Below, in pieces: positions 9,502 to 19,800 of a DNA stretch of 47,044 bases. Made by a program: the position numbers and the translations under genes. The stretch is from NCBI GenBank assembly GCA_017508555.1, contig JAFVYP010000043.1, forward strand, positions 1 to 47,044, read 5' to 3'. Source of the DNA: Lentisphaeria bacterium (GTDB taxonomy: Bacteria > Verrucomicrobiota > Lentisphaeria > Victivallales > Victivallaceae). The stretch's first letter is position 1. Every line of letters starts with the position of its first letter. A model generated the notes under the pieces. It saw only the letters and a list, made by a program, of their open reading frames with translations. It did no database searches and was not told the DNA's origin.

Positions 9502-10435
9502 CGCGGAAATCTGTTGAAGCGGAAAATTCTCTGACCGTTCTTTCTATACCGGCATCAAGGGTGATTTTGGGATACCAGCCAAGCTCATTTGCGCGGCTTG
9601 AATCCATCAATTTGCGGTACATCCCATCCGGTTTGGAAGGATCCCAGCTGATCTTTCCTGTATAGCCGGCAGCGGCTGCGATTTTTTCAGCCAGCTCCCT
9701 GATCGTGATATCGGAACCGTATCCGATGTTGATGACCCGGGGATCGTTGTGATTTTCCATAAAATACACAACGGCATCGGCAACGTCATCCACATGCAGA
9801 AATTCCCGCAGCGGGACGCCGGTCCCCCAGAGCGTGATCTCCCGGACACCGTCGCGGACCGCCTCTGTAAAACGGCGGATCATGGCCGGAAAAACATGAC
9901 TGTGCAGCGGATGATAATTGTCATTTGTCCCGTACAGATTGCAGGGCATCAGACTGATGGTGTTGAAGCCGTATTCCCTTGTCAGATAACAGCAGAGTTT
10001 GTACCCTGTGATCTTGGCAAGGGCATACGCCTCATTGGTCGGCTCCAGAGTGCCCGTTAAAAGATATTCCTCTTTGATGGGCTGGGGCGCCTGCGCCGGA
10101 TATATACAGCTGGAACCCAGAAAACAGAGCTTTTTGACGCCGTGTTTCCAGGCCTCTGTGATGACGTTGTTCTGGATCTGAAGGTTTTGTATCAGAAATT
10201 CCGCCGGATAGGTGTTGTTGGCCATGATCCCGCCGACTTTTGCCGCCGCAAGAACGACATACTCTGGTGTTTCCGAATCAAAGAATGCCTTGACCTGAAG
10301 GGGATCACACAGATCAAGCTCCGTGTGTGTTCTGCACAGCAGATGCCCGTATCCTTTGCGGCGGAAAGCCCGTTCAACGGCACTGCCGACCATGCCTCTG
10401 TGGCCTGCGATGTAAATTTTTGAATTTTTATCCAT
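9494..10435 (-). CDS. fcl: GDP-L-fucose synthase
   Basis: Short-chain dehydrogenase-type epimerase/reductase that turns GDP-4-keto-6-deoxy-mannose into GDP-L-fucose using NADPH. The 313-residue product has the Rossmann motif GHRGMVGSA at the N-terminus, the family motif LGSSCIYP, the catalytic YALAK (YxxxK) and the GTGVPLREFLHVDDVA segment typical of Fcl/WcaG. ATG at 10435 was chosen; a GTG at 10447 would add four residues and neither has a clear ribosome binding site. It lies about 14 bases downstream of gmd and completes the two-step pathway from GDP-mannose. The product probably feeds the polysaccharide genes downstream. Confidence 0.95.
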   Translation of the reverse strand: MDKNSKIYIAGHRGMVGSAVERAFRRKGYGHLLCRTHTELDLCDPLQVKAFFDSETPEYVVLAAAKVGGIMANNTYPAEFLIQNLQIQNNVITEAWKHGVKKLCFLGSSCIYPAQAPQPIKEEYLLTGTLEPTNEAYALAKITGYKLCCYLTREYGFNTISLMPCNLYGTNDNYHPLHSHVFPAMIRRFTEAVRDGVREITLWGTGVPLREFLHVDDVADAVVYFMENHNDPRVINIGYGSDITIRELAEKIAAAAGYTGKISWDPSKPDGMYRKLMDSSRANELGWYPKITLDAGIERTVREFSASTDFREK

Positions 10436-10449
10436 ATCCGGCACCACAG

Positions 10450-11502
10450 TTAAAAACCGATTTCGTATCCGGGTTTATCCAGCAGGCGCAAGTCGCCATC
10501 GACCATCAGATCGACCAATTCATTGAATTTGACTTTGGGGGTCCAGCCTAACTTGTCCTTTGCCTTTTGCGCGCATCCCTGCAGCTGTTCCACCTCTGCG
10601 GGACGGAAATAACGGGGATCTATACGCATGACGATTTTTCCCGTTGTCGTGTCGATGGCCACTTCATCCGTTCCCTTTCCCCGCCATTCGATCAGGCGTC
10701 CGACGCGGGCAAAGGCCCGTTCGATGAATTCTCTGACCGAGTGCATTTCGCCGGTGGCAACGACGTAGTCATCAGGCTGCTCCTGCTGAAGCATCATCCA
10801 CATCATTTCCACATAATCTTTAGCATATCCCCAGTCGCGGCGGGCATCTATATTGCCCATATAAAAACACTCCTGCAATCCTCTGTGGATACGGGCGACG
10901 GCCATGGTGATTTTACGGGTGACGAAAGTCTCTCCCCGCCGGGGGGATTCATGGTTGAAAAGAATACCGTTGGAGGCGTGCAGACCGTAGGCTTCCCGGT
11001 AATTTTTTGTGATCCAGAAGCCGTACTGTTTGGCCACAGCGTAGGGACTGCGCGGATAAAACGGCGTGTTTTCAGTCTGGGGGACCTCCTGGACAAGTCC
11101 GAAGAGTTCCGAGGTGGATGCTTGATAAAAGCGTGTCTGGATACCGGTCTCTTTGATGGTATCCAATATGCGCAGAACGCCCAGAGCGTCGGCATCAGCC
11201 GAGTATTCCGGGACATCAAAACTGACCTGAACATGGCTTTGGGCTCCGAGATTGTAGATCTCTTCAGGCCGGATTTTTTCAAAAAGGCGGTTGAAATTGC
11301 TTGTGTCGGTCAAATCTCCGTAATGGAGAAACAGACGGACATCCTGATTGTGAGGATCCTGATAGATGTGGTCGATCCTCATGGTATTGAAGGTGCTGGC
11401 GCGGCGGATGATCCCATGGACTTCGTAGCCTTTGGCCAACAGCAATTCAGCAAGATAAGAACCATCCTGACCTGTTATTCCGGTAATCAATGCACGTTTC
11501 AT
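10450..11502 (-). CDS. gmd: GDP-mannose 4,6-dehydratase
   Basis: Converts GDP-D-mannose to GDP-4-keto-6-deoxy-D-mannose, the first step to GDP-L-fucose. The 350-residue product has the family N-terminus [20 protein letters not shown], then [13 protein letters not shown], the catalytic [10 protein letters not shown] (YxxxK), [16 protein letters not shown] and [13 protein letters not shown]. These segments are hallmark Gmd sequences. The ATG at 11502 was preferred to a TTG one codon upstream. AGGAG lies at 11513-11517 on the plus coordinates, about 10 bases before the ATG. Transcribed from the promoter at 11544-11572, with fcl following. Confidence 0.97.
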   Translation of the reverse strand: MKRALITGITGQDGSYLAELLLAKGYEVHGIIRRASTFNTMRIDHIYQDPHNQDVRLFLHYGDLTDTSNFNRLFEKIRPEEIYNLGAQSHVQVSFDVPEYSADADALGVLRILDTIKETGIQTRFYQASTSELFGLVQEVPQTENTPFYPRSPYAVAKQYGFWITKNYREAYGLHASNGILFNHESPRRGETFVTRKITMAVARIHRGLQECFYMGNIDARRDWGYAKDYVEMMWMMLQQEQPDDYVVATGEMHSVREFIERAFARVGRLIEWRGKGTDEVAIDTTTGKIVMRIDPRYFRPAEVEQLQGCAQKAKDKLGWTPKVKFNELVDLMVDGDLRLLDKPGYEIGF

Positions 11503-11543
11503 CAAAGATTTTCTCCTAAAATATCAATGCTGTCTGACTTTAT

Positions 11544-11572
11544 AATATAGCAGTTTCAAGTTCTCAATTCAA
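11544..11572 (-). promoter_or_regulatory. Sigma70-type promoter of gmd-fcl
   Basis: On the minus strand, TTGAAT (11572-11567) is separated by exactly 17 bases from TATATT (11549-11544). Transcription would start near 11537, leaving a leader of about 35 bases before the gmd ATG. It lies in the AT-rich gap that also holds the oppositely directed promoter of the GTPase operon. Confidence 0.7.
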
Positions 11573-11642
11573 GAATATATTTCAAATTACATCTTTTGAA
11601 AATCTTATTTATGTGACATTCAAAAAAGAGGAAACAAATAAC

Positions 11643-11671
11643 TTGCAATTTCAAAACAAAAGAGATATATT
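11643..11671 (+). promoter_or_regulatory. Sigma70-type promoter of the nine-gene GTPase/channel operon
   Basis: TTGCAA (11643-11648), a 17-base spacer and TATATT (11666-11671). The predicted start near 11678 gives a leader of about 65 bases that contains a small hairpin (11703-11718). The promoter diverges from that of gmd, with about 70 bases between their -35 elements. Confidence 0.72.
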
Positions 11672-11702
11672 ATCCCTGGATTAGTGTAACTTCAGAGAAT
11701 GT

Positions 11703-11727
11703 TTGCGGTGTTCCGCAAGTGTTTTTA
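11703..11727 (+). promoter_or_regulatory. Leader hairpin with T-run, possible attenuator
   Basis: TTGCGG (11703-11708) pairs perfectly with CCGCAA (11713-11718) around a TGTT loop and is followed by GTGTTTTT. This is the shape of a weak intrinsic terminator, located between the predicted transcription start and the first gene of the operon. It could trim read-through or limit expression. The 6-bp stem is short, so the effect may be partial. Confidence 0.45.
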
Positions 11728-11742
11728 TTTAAGGGAAATATC

Positions 11743-12804
11743 GTGAAAAAATATCTGTTTATATTATTTGTTTTTCTGGCGGGAACAGGCTGTTTCGCCG
11801 CCAAATTCAGCGATCTTTCAAATGATGATGCCGGTCAGCTTGTTTTCCGCCGGTCAGATGCTGCCGTGTTTGTGTTTCAGCAGACGGTGGAGGGAAAGTA
11901 CTGGAAAGTCAGTGTGTTCAGAGGCAGCGGTGAAGGAAAGCTGCATCCCGCCGAATGTGAAGTGCTTGAGTTTTCTGATGATGCCATTGAACCGGCAGAT
12001 ATGGTCATCCACCTGATCTACTGGAATCTTGCCCGTCCGGGTTCATCCAAGGCCAGGGCTCTTTACAGGATCTGTCAGAAGGTCAGTTCTCCGCTGGGAG
12101 ATAAGGTCAATTCATATTACACGGAACGGAATGACAGCATGCGCCGTCTGGCGCTCGCCCGCAATGATTATCTTTCTGATATCAGAACTGTGGACAGATA
12201 TGATGATACAGCGTCTCTTATGAACTCTCAGGCGCAGGGGGCAGGCAACTCCAATAGTACTGCGGCTCTTGTTAAAACGCCGGCATCTGTGGCGCAGGAT
12301 TACATCGACAAGGCCTTGATGATCCTTGAAAACAATGCGGCTCTGGCGGTCATCCAATCCCTGGCCGATAATGACCAGAACCTTATGGCTGCCTTTATTC
12401 TTTTCTGTGATTTTCAGCGGGCTTTCTACAACCGGATCCCCCGCATGAGCAGAAAGGATGTTGATGCCGTTCTCAAAGAGCTTAATAAAACCGGACTGGA
12501 ACTGATCGAAAAATACCGGCAGAAACGTTCCGTCAACAGAAAACGCGAAACGGACTTCAAGGCACTGTGTCCCCGCAAACACGGTCCCTGGGAATATGCT
12601 GTTCCGGCAGGGATCAACGAGATGCTTCGCCGGGTGCAGTCCGCTTATATCGCCTTCGGCAGATTGAATACCTGTTCCGCCATGAGTGAGTTTCCCGAAT
12701 GGGGCAATGCCGCTCTGGAAGTTATGCAGATGACAAATTTTGTCGAGCTGGAACGGAAATTTGATTCCGCGATCAGAATGTATCAGAGACGTATTAAACC
12801 TTGA
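11743..12804 (+). CDS. Secreted protein of unknown function, first gene of the GTPase/channel operon
   Basis: The 353-residue product starts with a clear Sec signal peptide (KKYLFILFVFLAGTGCFA) and is probably periplasmic. The Cys before the cleavage region does not fit a good lipobox, so lipidation is doubtful. The mature part is mostly helical, with no catalytic motif that I recognise. A Ser/Asn/Gln-rich stretch near residues 160-175 probably links two helical regions. GTG at 11743 was chosen because AAGGGA lies about 7 bases upstream and it places the signal peptide at the N-terminus; another GTG at 11719 would add eight residues. The next gene begins 11 bases after its stop. Its place in the operon suggests a periplasmic partner of the membrane complex, but that is inference. 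Confidence 0.82.
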   Translation: MKKYLFILFVFLAGTGCFAAKFSDLSNDDAGQLVFRRSDAAVFVFQQTVEGKYWKVSVFRGSGEGKLHPAECEVLEFSDDAIEPADMVIHLIYWNLARPGSSKARALYRICQKVSSPLGDKVNSYYTERNDSMRRLALARNDYLSDIRTVDRYDDTASLMNSQAQGAGNSNSTAALVKTPASVAQDYIDKALMILENNAALAVIQSLADNDQNLMAAFILFCDFQRAFYNRIPRMSRKDVDAVLKELNKTGLELIEKYRQKRSVNRKRETDFKALCPRKHGPWEYAVPAGINEMLRRVQSAYIAFGRLNTCSAMSEFPEWGNAALEVMQMTNFVELERKFDSAIRMYQRRIKP

Positions 12805-12815
12805 GGTTCAGGCAG

Positions 12816-14591
12816 ATGAACAATTATTACATATACAAAGATGAAGTTCTTGTGGGTCCGTATTCTCTTGAAGAACTCCGGAAAATGCTGGCTGGCAAAA
12901 TGATTACAGGGGAAACCGTTGCGCAGATTTCCGGCGGCCCCCGGGACGGTACTTATCTGCCTGTCAGCGAGTTGATCGGCAGCAGTGTGGATCCGGTCAC
13001 GCTGACGACGACCAATGTGGCGCCCCTTTTGAGTATGGATGGCGATGTGATGCGCATTGCCTGTCCTGTCTGCGGACAGCATTACAAGATCCCCTGCGAG
13101 GAATATTCCTCCGACAAATACAGATGTCTCAAATGCGAAAGCGTTTTCCGTCTGCCTCCCCGGCCCGCTGCCGCCGGAAAAGAGCCGGAAAAATCCGCTG
13201 AAAAAGAGTTCTATTTCGATTCCGAGATCCCTGAAGGAGATCTTCTCTGTCCCCATTGCTGGAAAAGTTTCGATCAGGATTACGTGCTTTACATATCCGT
13301 CCACCCCTCCCTTTTCGGAGATCCTGTTCTGGGGGAATATGTTCAGAAGCGCTTTGTTCCCACGGTGTTCAATCAGTCGGGCCAGCCTCTGGATCAGTGC
13401 GGTCTTCCGGCAACTGAAATGGCCTGTCCCCGCTGCCATTTGCGTATTCCCGCCAGTTTGCTGGATACGCCGGCGTTGTACTTTTCCATTGCAGGCGCCA
13501 CCTCAAGCGGCAAGTCTTACTACCTGACTTGTCTGACCCATCAGCTGCGCAAGGTGCTGCCGGAATATTTCGGCGCGGCTTTTTTTGATGTGGATCCCCG
13601 GCTCAATGAAACGCTCAATACCTATGAAAAACAGCTTTTCATGTCCCTGACGCCGGAAAAACTGACGGCTCTGCCCGCGACACAGATCTCCGGAGACGGT
13701 ATCTCCGACAGGGTGCGCCTGGATGATATCGAGATCGAGCTGCCCAAGCCTTTCGTTTTTGAATTCCGCAGTAAGGACAGCATTGATGATATCAATATGA
13801 TCTTTTATGACAACTCCGGAGAAATGTTCATCCCCGGCCGCGATGAGTGGGTCAATCAGGCGACGTTCCATCTTTCGCACTCCCACGGGATCGTGTTTTT
13901 GTTCGATCCCACCAGTGATGCCGCCATGCGTTTGAAATTGTGCGATATCCGCGACCCCCAGGTTTCCAAAAATCCCCGGGTGGTGGATCAGACCATTCTG
14001 CTCAATGAAATGATAAACCGTATCCGGCGCCATGCCAATATGGTCAGTTCCGAAGGCTGCAGCATCCCCCTGACCATTGCCGTCGGCAAGTACGACACCT
14101 GGCAGGATAAGTTCAGCAAAGAGGTCTCTTCCATCAGTTATGTCACCACAGGAGAGGACGGCGAAAATATCCTGAATATGGATAACATTCTGGATGTCTC
14201 CTTTGCCTTGAGAGAGCTGATGCTCAAATACGCTCCCGGCCTTGTCAATGCGGCAGAAAGTTTCTTTGAAAAGGTCTGTTTTGTTCCTGTGAGCAACTTC
14301 GGAACGATCGCTGAACAGAATGAAAACGGTGTGATCGGTATCGTGCCTGAAAAGATCACTTCCGTCTGGGTGGAGGTCCCTCTGCTGCTGATGCTTTCCA
14401 ACAACGATCAGCTGCCCGCCGGACACGCCGGAGAACAGGGGGAACCCCTGGGAACCGTCTTCAAAAACAGCATCGTCTTTGAACATCCGGAAAGCGGCCG
14501 CCGGACCAAACTCCCCCGCAATTACAGCGGCGCGTTACTGAAGATCGGCGGTAAATCCTACCGGCTGCCGGAAATCGACACAGAACAGTAA
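12816..14591 (+). CDS. GYF/zinc-ribbon TRAFAC-type GTPase (double-GTPase family-like)
   Basis: The 591-residue soluble protein starts with a GYF_2-like domain (about residues 1-50, YYIYKDEVLVGPYSLEELR). A zinc ribbon follows (C83, C86, C104, C107), then a second possible metal site made by two CPxC pairs (C145/C148 and C204/C207). The P-loop domain begins directly after: Walker A GATSSGKS at 227-234, a G3-type DNSGE at 332-336, LFDPTSD further on, and GKYD at 424-427 in the place of NKxD. This matches the DO-GTPase group linked by Aravind and colleagues to GAP1 proteins, as I recall it; the subfamily name is from memory. The gene after it encodes a GAP1-N2-like protein, which supports the call. 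The likely role is a GTP-driven switch at the membrane complex encoded downstream. The ATG at 12816 was chosen over an in-frame start five codons upstream because it begins exactly at the GYF domain. Confidence 0.83.
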   Translation: MNNYYIYKDEVLVGPYSLEELRKMLAGKMITGETVAQISGGPRDGTYLPVSELIGSSVDPVTLTTTNVAPLLSMDGDVMRIACPVCGQHYKIPCEEYSSDKYRCLKCESVFRLPPRPAAAGKEPEKSAEKEFYFDSEIPEGDLLCPHCWKSFDQDYVLYISVHPSLFGDPVLGEYVQKRFVPTVFNQSGQPLDQCGLPATEMACPRCHLRIPASLLDTPALYFSIAGATSSGKSYYLTCLTHQLRKVLPEYFGAAFFDVDPRLNETLNTYEKQLFMSLTPEKLTALPATQISGDGISDRVRLDDIEIELPKPFVFEFRSKDSIDDINMIFYDNSGEMFIPGRDEWVNQATFHLSHSHGIVFLFDPTSDAAMRLKLCDIRDPQVSKNPRVVDQTILLNEMINRIRRHANMVSSEGCSIPLTIAVGKYDTWQDKFSKEVSSISYVTTGEDGENILNMDNILDVSFALRELMLKYAPGLVNAAESFFEKVCFVPVSNFGTIAEQNENGVIGIVPEKITSVWVEVPLLLMLSNNDQLPAGHAGEQGEPLGTVFKNSIVFEHPESGRRTKLPRNYSGALLKIGGKSYRLPEIDTEQ

Positions 14592-14618
14592 GGCCAGCAG
14601 AAAGAAAGCGGATAAAAT

Positions 14619-16841
14619 ATGTATGAATTGATTTACACATCCACGCCGCAGGGGCTGATCGCCGGCCGTTCCGGATTTTCCACCGTGGCCCTGACGGAGG
14701 GGTTTCCGCCGAACCTGATCTCTCCCATCGAAAATTTGAGCGGATATAAAACGCTGTTTCCGCCGGAGGATGAAAGAGCCGGTTCCAATCCCGTCAACTA
14801 CTCCTGTCAGCATTATTATTTCGGCAGGACTTTGTATATCGTTCTGAGCCGCATCGCCTTTGCCGGTTTGAGTTATACCGGACGCAGCAATGTTCTGGCG
14901 CATCATCTGCTTTTCACGCCTGAGGAACTTCAAAGTATCCCGGGCGGCTCCGCCGCCATTCTCCGGGCAGAGGAAAATTTTACCCCCTGGAGCGGAACAC
15001 CGGGAATGCTTCCGCAGAAAAGTCTCAAAAAAATCGTGACAGCTCCGCTGCTGGAAGATGGAGCCAACTGGGCTGAACTTGCCGGAGATTGCTATTTTTC
15101 TCCTTATACCGCCGATCTTTTCAACCGGAATGTGCCGATCCTGCTCTCTTTTGATCCTTTGAAGATCTCCGGCAAGAGGATCCTGGATCTGATTGCGGAA
15201 ACCTCTTCGCATCTGACTCAGGAGGAGCTGCTGCAATTTACATTTACGACTTACAGCTATTCTTCCGCCATCGCCAATCCGCTGGCGTTCCGTGCGTATC
15301 CGGAGGGATCTGTCCTGCTTGAAAGCGCCCGCCGGTTGAGTTCGGATTCTGTCATCAATCTGGGCATGCCCAATACTGTTCCCGCCGGATGGCGTCCTCC
15401 CGGTACAGAACCCGTTGAGGAACTGCTGCCGGAAGAGATGTGGGATACAGAGCCTGCTGTTGCCGCTATTGAGATCCTTGAACCCGAAGCGGCTGAGATC
15501 CGGCCCGTCCCTCAGCAAACGTATGCTCCGGAAAAAGAGCTGCCTCAGGTTTCCGCTGAAAAGAAACGTTTTTTACCGGTCATTATCGCCGTTCTTATTA
15601 TTGCCGCCGCCGCTGCTGTCGTTTGGCATATTGCCAGTTTCAACGGAGCCAAAGAGCGTGAAAGTGAGGATAATTTGATCGTTCAGGAGGAAAGTAAGGC
15701 GGTCCGGCCGGAAAAAACATTGCCGGAATCCCGAAATGTTCCGCAGAAAACACTGCCGGCAAAACCGGTCATGCCGACAAAGAAAAGAAAGGCCGCCGCT
15801 TTGCCTGCGGCACCTGTGGTCAAAGCGCCGGCCGGGGCGCAGACGGATGGGGAACTGCTTTCCCGCCAAGAGGTTTTTCAGCTGTATCTCTCCCTTTTCC
15901 GGGGGAAAAGTTTTATGCTGCCCGCCGGACTTCGGAAAGCAGACCGTCTGACGCTCACCATGGGTGATCCCGGCGGAGCCGGGAGCGCAGATTGGCAGAG
16001 CGCTGTCAAAGGAAACGGCAGTGCCGCGGTCACAGTTTATCCGCTCAAGGAGAAAAAGGGGGATTTTTCCACCACACTTGCCGCAGATTTTTCTTCCGCC
16101 AATGTTATGAAACTTTCTCTTGACAAGGGATATTTTTCCATAACGCTTCCTCAGGCGGCCAAGCTGTCTCCCTGTATGGAAAATGTCAGTGCGGTGGTTT
16201 TTTCCGGAAACGGCAGAAGGCTTTTCCGGGCCGATCTCAGAAAGTTCCCGCCCTATTTCAAAGATATCCTTTCCGGAAATCCCGGAAAACTGACAGTGAA
16301 AAAACAGGGGGGTGTTTATTCTGTCAACTGTATCCTTTCTGAAGGCATGTGGCTTTTCAGACGCCGTTTCGATTTGACTGTGAACGGGAAAGCTCAGGGC
16401 GGCAGTACATTCCGGAGCCGGGAGCTGCCTGTCAAAATACTGGATTTTTCCGGTATCCTCACGGATATCCTGACAAGGAATCAGGCGTTGACAAAACTCC
16501 GGATGGCAGAAAAAAGTTATCAGGATTTTTTGCGTAAGAACGCTGATCTTCTGATACAAACGGCAGAGGGGGCGGATCAGACGTTTTCTCAGAGCCGGAT
16601 GGCTCAAAAACAGAAATTGGAAGAGCGCAGAGAGAACGCCGGTCATTTCTACGAGCAGCAGAACAGGATCCTTGCGGAAAAGCTCAATGCCGCGTCTCCG
16701 GTACTTTTCAGAAAATTGGCTGAGGATATGGAATCAAATCAAACGATCGACATCAGACGGATGGACAACCTGAGCGCAGCTGATCTTGCGGCAGATATCT
16801 CGATCGGGGTAATTGAAAGGCAAAAAGATGAATCAAACTGA
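14619..16841 (+). CDS. GAP1-N2-type GTPase-associated membrane protein
   Basis: The 740-residue protein begins with a segment that I recognise as the N-terminal type 2 domain of GTPase-associated protein 1: ELIYTSTPQGLIAGRSGFSTVA, LSGYKTLFPP, NPVNYS, LSRIAFAGLSYTGRSNVLAHHL (residues 2-95), followed by an alpha/beta region to about 250. A Pro/Glu-rich linker leads to one strong membrane helix (about 318-341, LPVIIAVLIIAAAAAVV). Beyond it lie a basic linker and a C-terminal region of about 330 residues, predicted to be outside the cytoplasm, with no recognised domain. The domain arrangement implies that the cytoplasmic part meets the GTPase encoded just upstream and passes a signal across the inner membrane. 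It overlaps the next gene by 14 bases. Confidence 0.82.
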   Translation: MYELIYTSTPQGLIAGRSGFSTVALTEGFPPNLISPIENLSGYKTLFPPEDERAGSNPVNYSCQHYYFGRTLYIVLSRIAFAGLSYTGRSNVLAHHLLFTPEELQSIPGGSAAILRAEENFTPWSGTPGMLPQKSLKKIVTAPLLEDGANWAELAGDCYFSPYTADLFNRNVPILLSFDPLKISGKRILDLIAETSSHLTQEELLQFTFTTYSYSSAIANPLAFRAYPEGSVLLESARRLSSDSVINLGMPNTVPAGWRPPGTEPVEELLPEEMWDTEPAVAAIEILEPEAAEIRPVPQQTYAPEKELPQVSAEKKRFLPVIIAVLIIAAAAAVVWHIASFNGAKERESEDNLIVQEESKAVRPEKTLPESRNVPQKTLPAKPVMPTKKRKAAALPAAPVVKAPAGAQTDGELLSRQEVFQLYLSLFRGKSFMLPAGLRKADRLTLTMGDPGGAGSADWQSAVKGNGSAAVTVYPLKEKKGDFSTTLAADFSSANVMKLSLDKGYFSITLPQAAKLSPCMENVSAVVFSGNGRRLFRADLRKFPPYFKDILSGNPGKLTVKKQGGVYSVNCILSEGMWLFRRRFDLTVNGKAQGGSTFRSRELPVKILDFSGILTDILTRNQALTKLRMAEKSYQDFLRKNADLLIQTAEGADQTFSQSRMAQKQKLEERRENAGHFYEQQNRILAEKLNAASPVLFRKLAEDMESNQTIDIRRMDNLSAADLAADISIGVIERQKDESN

Positions 16842-19800
16842 CAGGCTTATTGAAGAGATCAAGATCCTTCTGCAAAGCAAAGACCTTTCTGACGGTCCGC
16901 AGCTGCATCGGCTGTATGACCGGGGCATGGATATTTTTTCCAAACTCAATGAGGCGCTGGACCAGTGCCAGACGCTGCGTGATAACGGGGCTATGACTGA
17001 AGCCAGCCGTTTGAATTACTCCTACGAGCCCTCTCTCGTGCGCGTGGCGGAAATGCTGGATTGTCCGGAGTGCCGTCAGTTTTTTGATATCTGCCGGGAT
17101 TACGGTCTGGAGTATCCCCGTTATCCGGATCAAAATCTGCTTGACATTTTAAGCGCTCCTGTTTCCAGCGGAGACAAGCACCTTCACTCTCTTCTGCAGG
17201 ATTACCGCAAAATCGCCCGGAACGGCTCCAAACAGGAACGGATCGCTCTTTTGAGAAAGATCGTTGAAAAACTGCCCAATTCCCGGCGCTGGCTCAACGA
17301 TCTGCTTTCTGCCGAGCGGGGCCGCCTTCAGGAGATCGAACAGGCTCTGGCGCAACTGCCCTCTGATGAAAATGAACTGAAGACTCTGGAAGGGTTTTAC
17401 CGGGAACTCAATGCACCTGAACTGCGGGTTTCTCCCAAGCCTGAACTGCTTGAAAAGATCAAAAACCGTCTGCTGCCCCTGCAGAAGTCCCGGCTTACCG
17501 GAGAGATCAATGACAAACTCCGTCAGATGCAGGATTGCTGTATGGAACGGGATTTTGTCCGTTTGAGAGAACTTTTTGACAGCTGGCAAACCTTTTGCAG
17601 CAATCCGGCGGTGCATCTGTCGCCCGAACAGCAGCAGGCCGTCCGGGATATGGAAAAACTTCTGACCGTTCAGGAGGAGGAGTCCCGGAAGGATCGGGAA
17701 TTTCAGCAGCTTGTCAGACGCATTGAAAGAAAACTGGCCGACAACTGTACTTTTGCCCAGGTGGCGGGAGATTACAATCAGCTGCGGCTCCAGGATCACG
17801 ATCTGCCCGAAAATCTCCTTCAGCGTCTGGAAGTTCTGGAGGAGGATTCCAGACGCCATGAACACTTCCGCAATGTCCGCCGCTGTGTTTACGGCGGAGG
17901 CGGCGCGCTTTTTATCATCGTTCTGGTCGTCGGTGCCGTTCTGCTGACGCAGCAGCATCTGGCTGTGAAACACAATTTCAATAATATGAGCAATTTTATT
18001 GCCGAGGGAAAACTGGAAGAGGCTGTGGCCGTTTACAAAGACTTGAAAAAGTCCTCTCCGCGGGTGGCGGCCGATGCCCGCCTGATCGCCCTCTGCAATG
18101 AGGCGGAGCAGAAGATCCGTGAAAATAAAGAGGAAAAGGCTTTCCGTATCCAGGAGTTTTCCCGTCTGCTCCGGCAGATCAAAAATCTTGCTCCTGCCGA
18201 TGACCTCTTTGACAACTCGCGGAAATTGGATCATTTTATGGCCTCTGCCCGCAAGATCATGCAGGATCAGCCGCAGAAAGCCCTGGATGAATTCCGGGAA
18301 CTGGAGACCGCCATCGCCCGCAGGCGCACTCAGCTCAAGCAAAAACGGGAAAAGCTCTTTTTCGACTTTTGCCGCACGACCCGTCAGGAGGCTGATAAGA
18401 TCATCACCACGATTGCCGGGAAAGAACTTTTCAGTGTCCGCGCCGCTTTTGAAGGGCTGAAAAACCGTTTTGCAGACCGGATGCAGCAGTCGCCCTTTAT
18501 GCCCGAACACATCCGCAGCCGTGAGAAAAAGGATTGGGATCTTGTCTGCAAGCGTTTTGAGGCGGCTCTGAAAAAGGAGACGATTCTTCAGCAGCTGCAA
18601 AAGCCCGCTTCTTTTGACAGTTACATCGCGACCCTGGAAAAATCCCGTTACGATGAACCTGCCGTTGCCATGATCTATCAGCGGGCCCTCGCCGCCAAAG
18701 ATCTGTGGGTGCGGGAGTGCAGAAATTACAGGGGGTTCATTCCGGAGAAGTCAGATATCGCGGATGCTTCCGCCAAATTCAATGACGGTTTCTTCAAGCA
18801 GGATCTGGCCCGCATTGTTCCGGCGACCCGGCGCAGTGCCGGTTTGCGGGACTTTTTCGGTCAGATCAGAAAACTCAGCAAACTGCGTGAGATTGTTTTT
18901 TCCACCTCTGCGGGAGAGGATTATTTCTTCTATACCGAAAAAGAGATCGTTTGGGAGCGTCTCTCCCGTCCCCGCCGTCTCAATATCTCCTTCGAGGATA
19001 TGGAAAAGGGAGCTTTTTATACGTTCAAATTTGATTTTGCTGCCCGGAAAGATCCTTTTGTGCCGGTGAATGTTCCCACGGATCTCTCTTACAAAATGCC
19101 TGAAAAATTTGCTGCGCTCTGCGGACAGACAACCTTGGATTCCAAGTTTGAAGTTCCCTTCTGGCCCGGCAGAACGTTCGCCGAAAAGTTCCATGCGCTG
19201 GGCAGTGACGGTCCCGGTATCTGTGAGAATCTTCAGCAGGCCCTTGTTTGGGTTTCCGGTGCGGATAATATAACCAATCCTTTCCTGAAAGAGATGTTCA
19301 CCCTGCGCCTTCTGGAAGCGCTCTGCGCCTGTTCCCCCTTCTTTACAGAGGGCAAAGAGGCGCTGGCCAGGCTCAAGGATCAATATGTGCAGAGACAGAG
19401 CAACTGGCGTTCTCCCCAAAGCCAGCCCTCCCGGAAACAGGAGATGGAGCAGGTGAACGAACTGCTGGCGCAGCTGGATCTTGCCCGTATCGTTGAAGCA
19501 CGGAAACTCCGGGCGGATTTTCTCTGTGCTTTCCATGCCCGCAAACTGGTTCCGGCGGGGGTGGTGAAAGAGTTGTCCGGTGAGAAGGTGCAGATCTCTT
19601 ATTTCCTCAAAAAGGCTCCTGTTGAAATGATGGTCATGGATCAGCAGGGACTTGTGCTGCTTTCTTCTGCGCTCCGTCAGGGGATCGCTGCCGGAGAGGA
19701 CAGACGCCATCTCTTTCAGGGACAGGTCCTCTGGACTTTCGGAGACGATATGCGTACGGTCGATTTTGTCAGAAAATGGATCGGCGAGGCCCGGAAACTC

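Noticed and set aside
9749-10060. Plus-strand frames opposite fcl and gmd
   Set aside because: They are shadows of two strongly conserved minus-strand genes.
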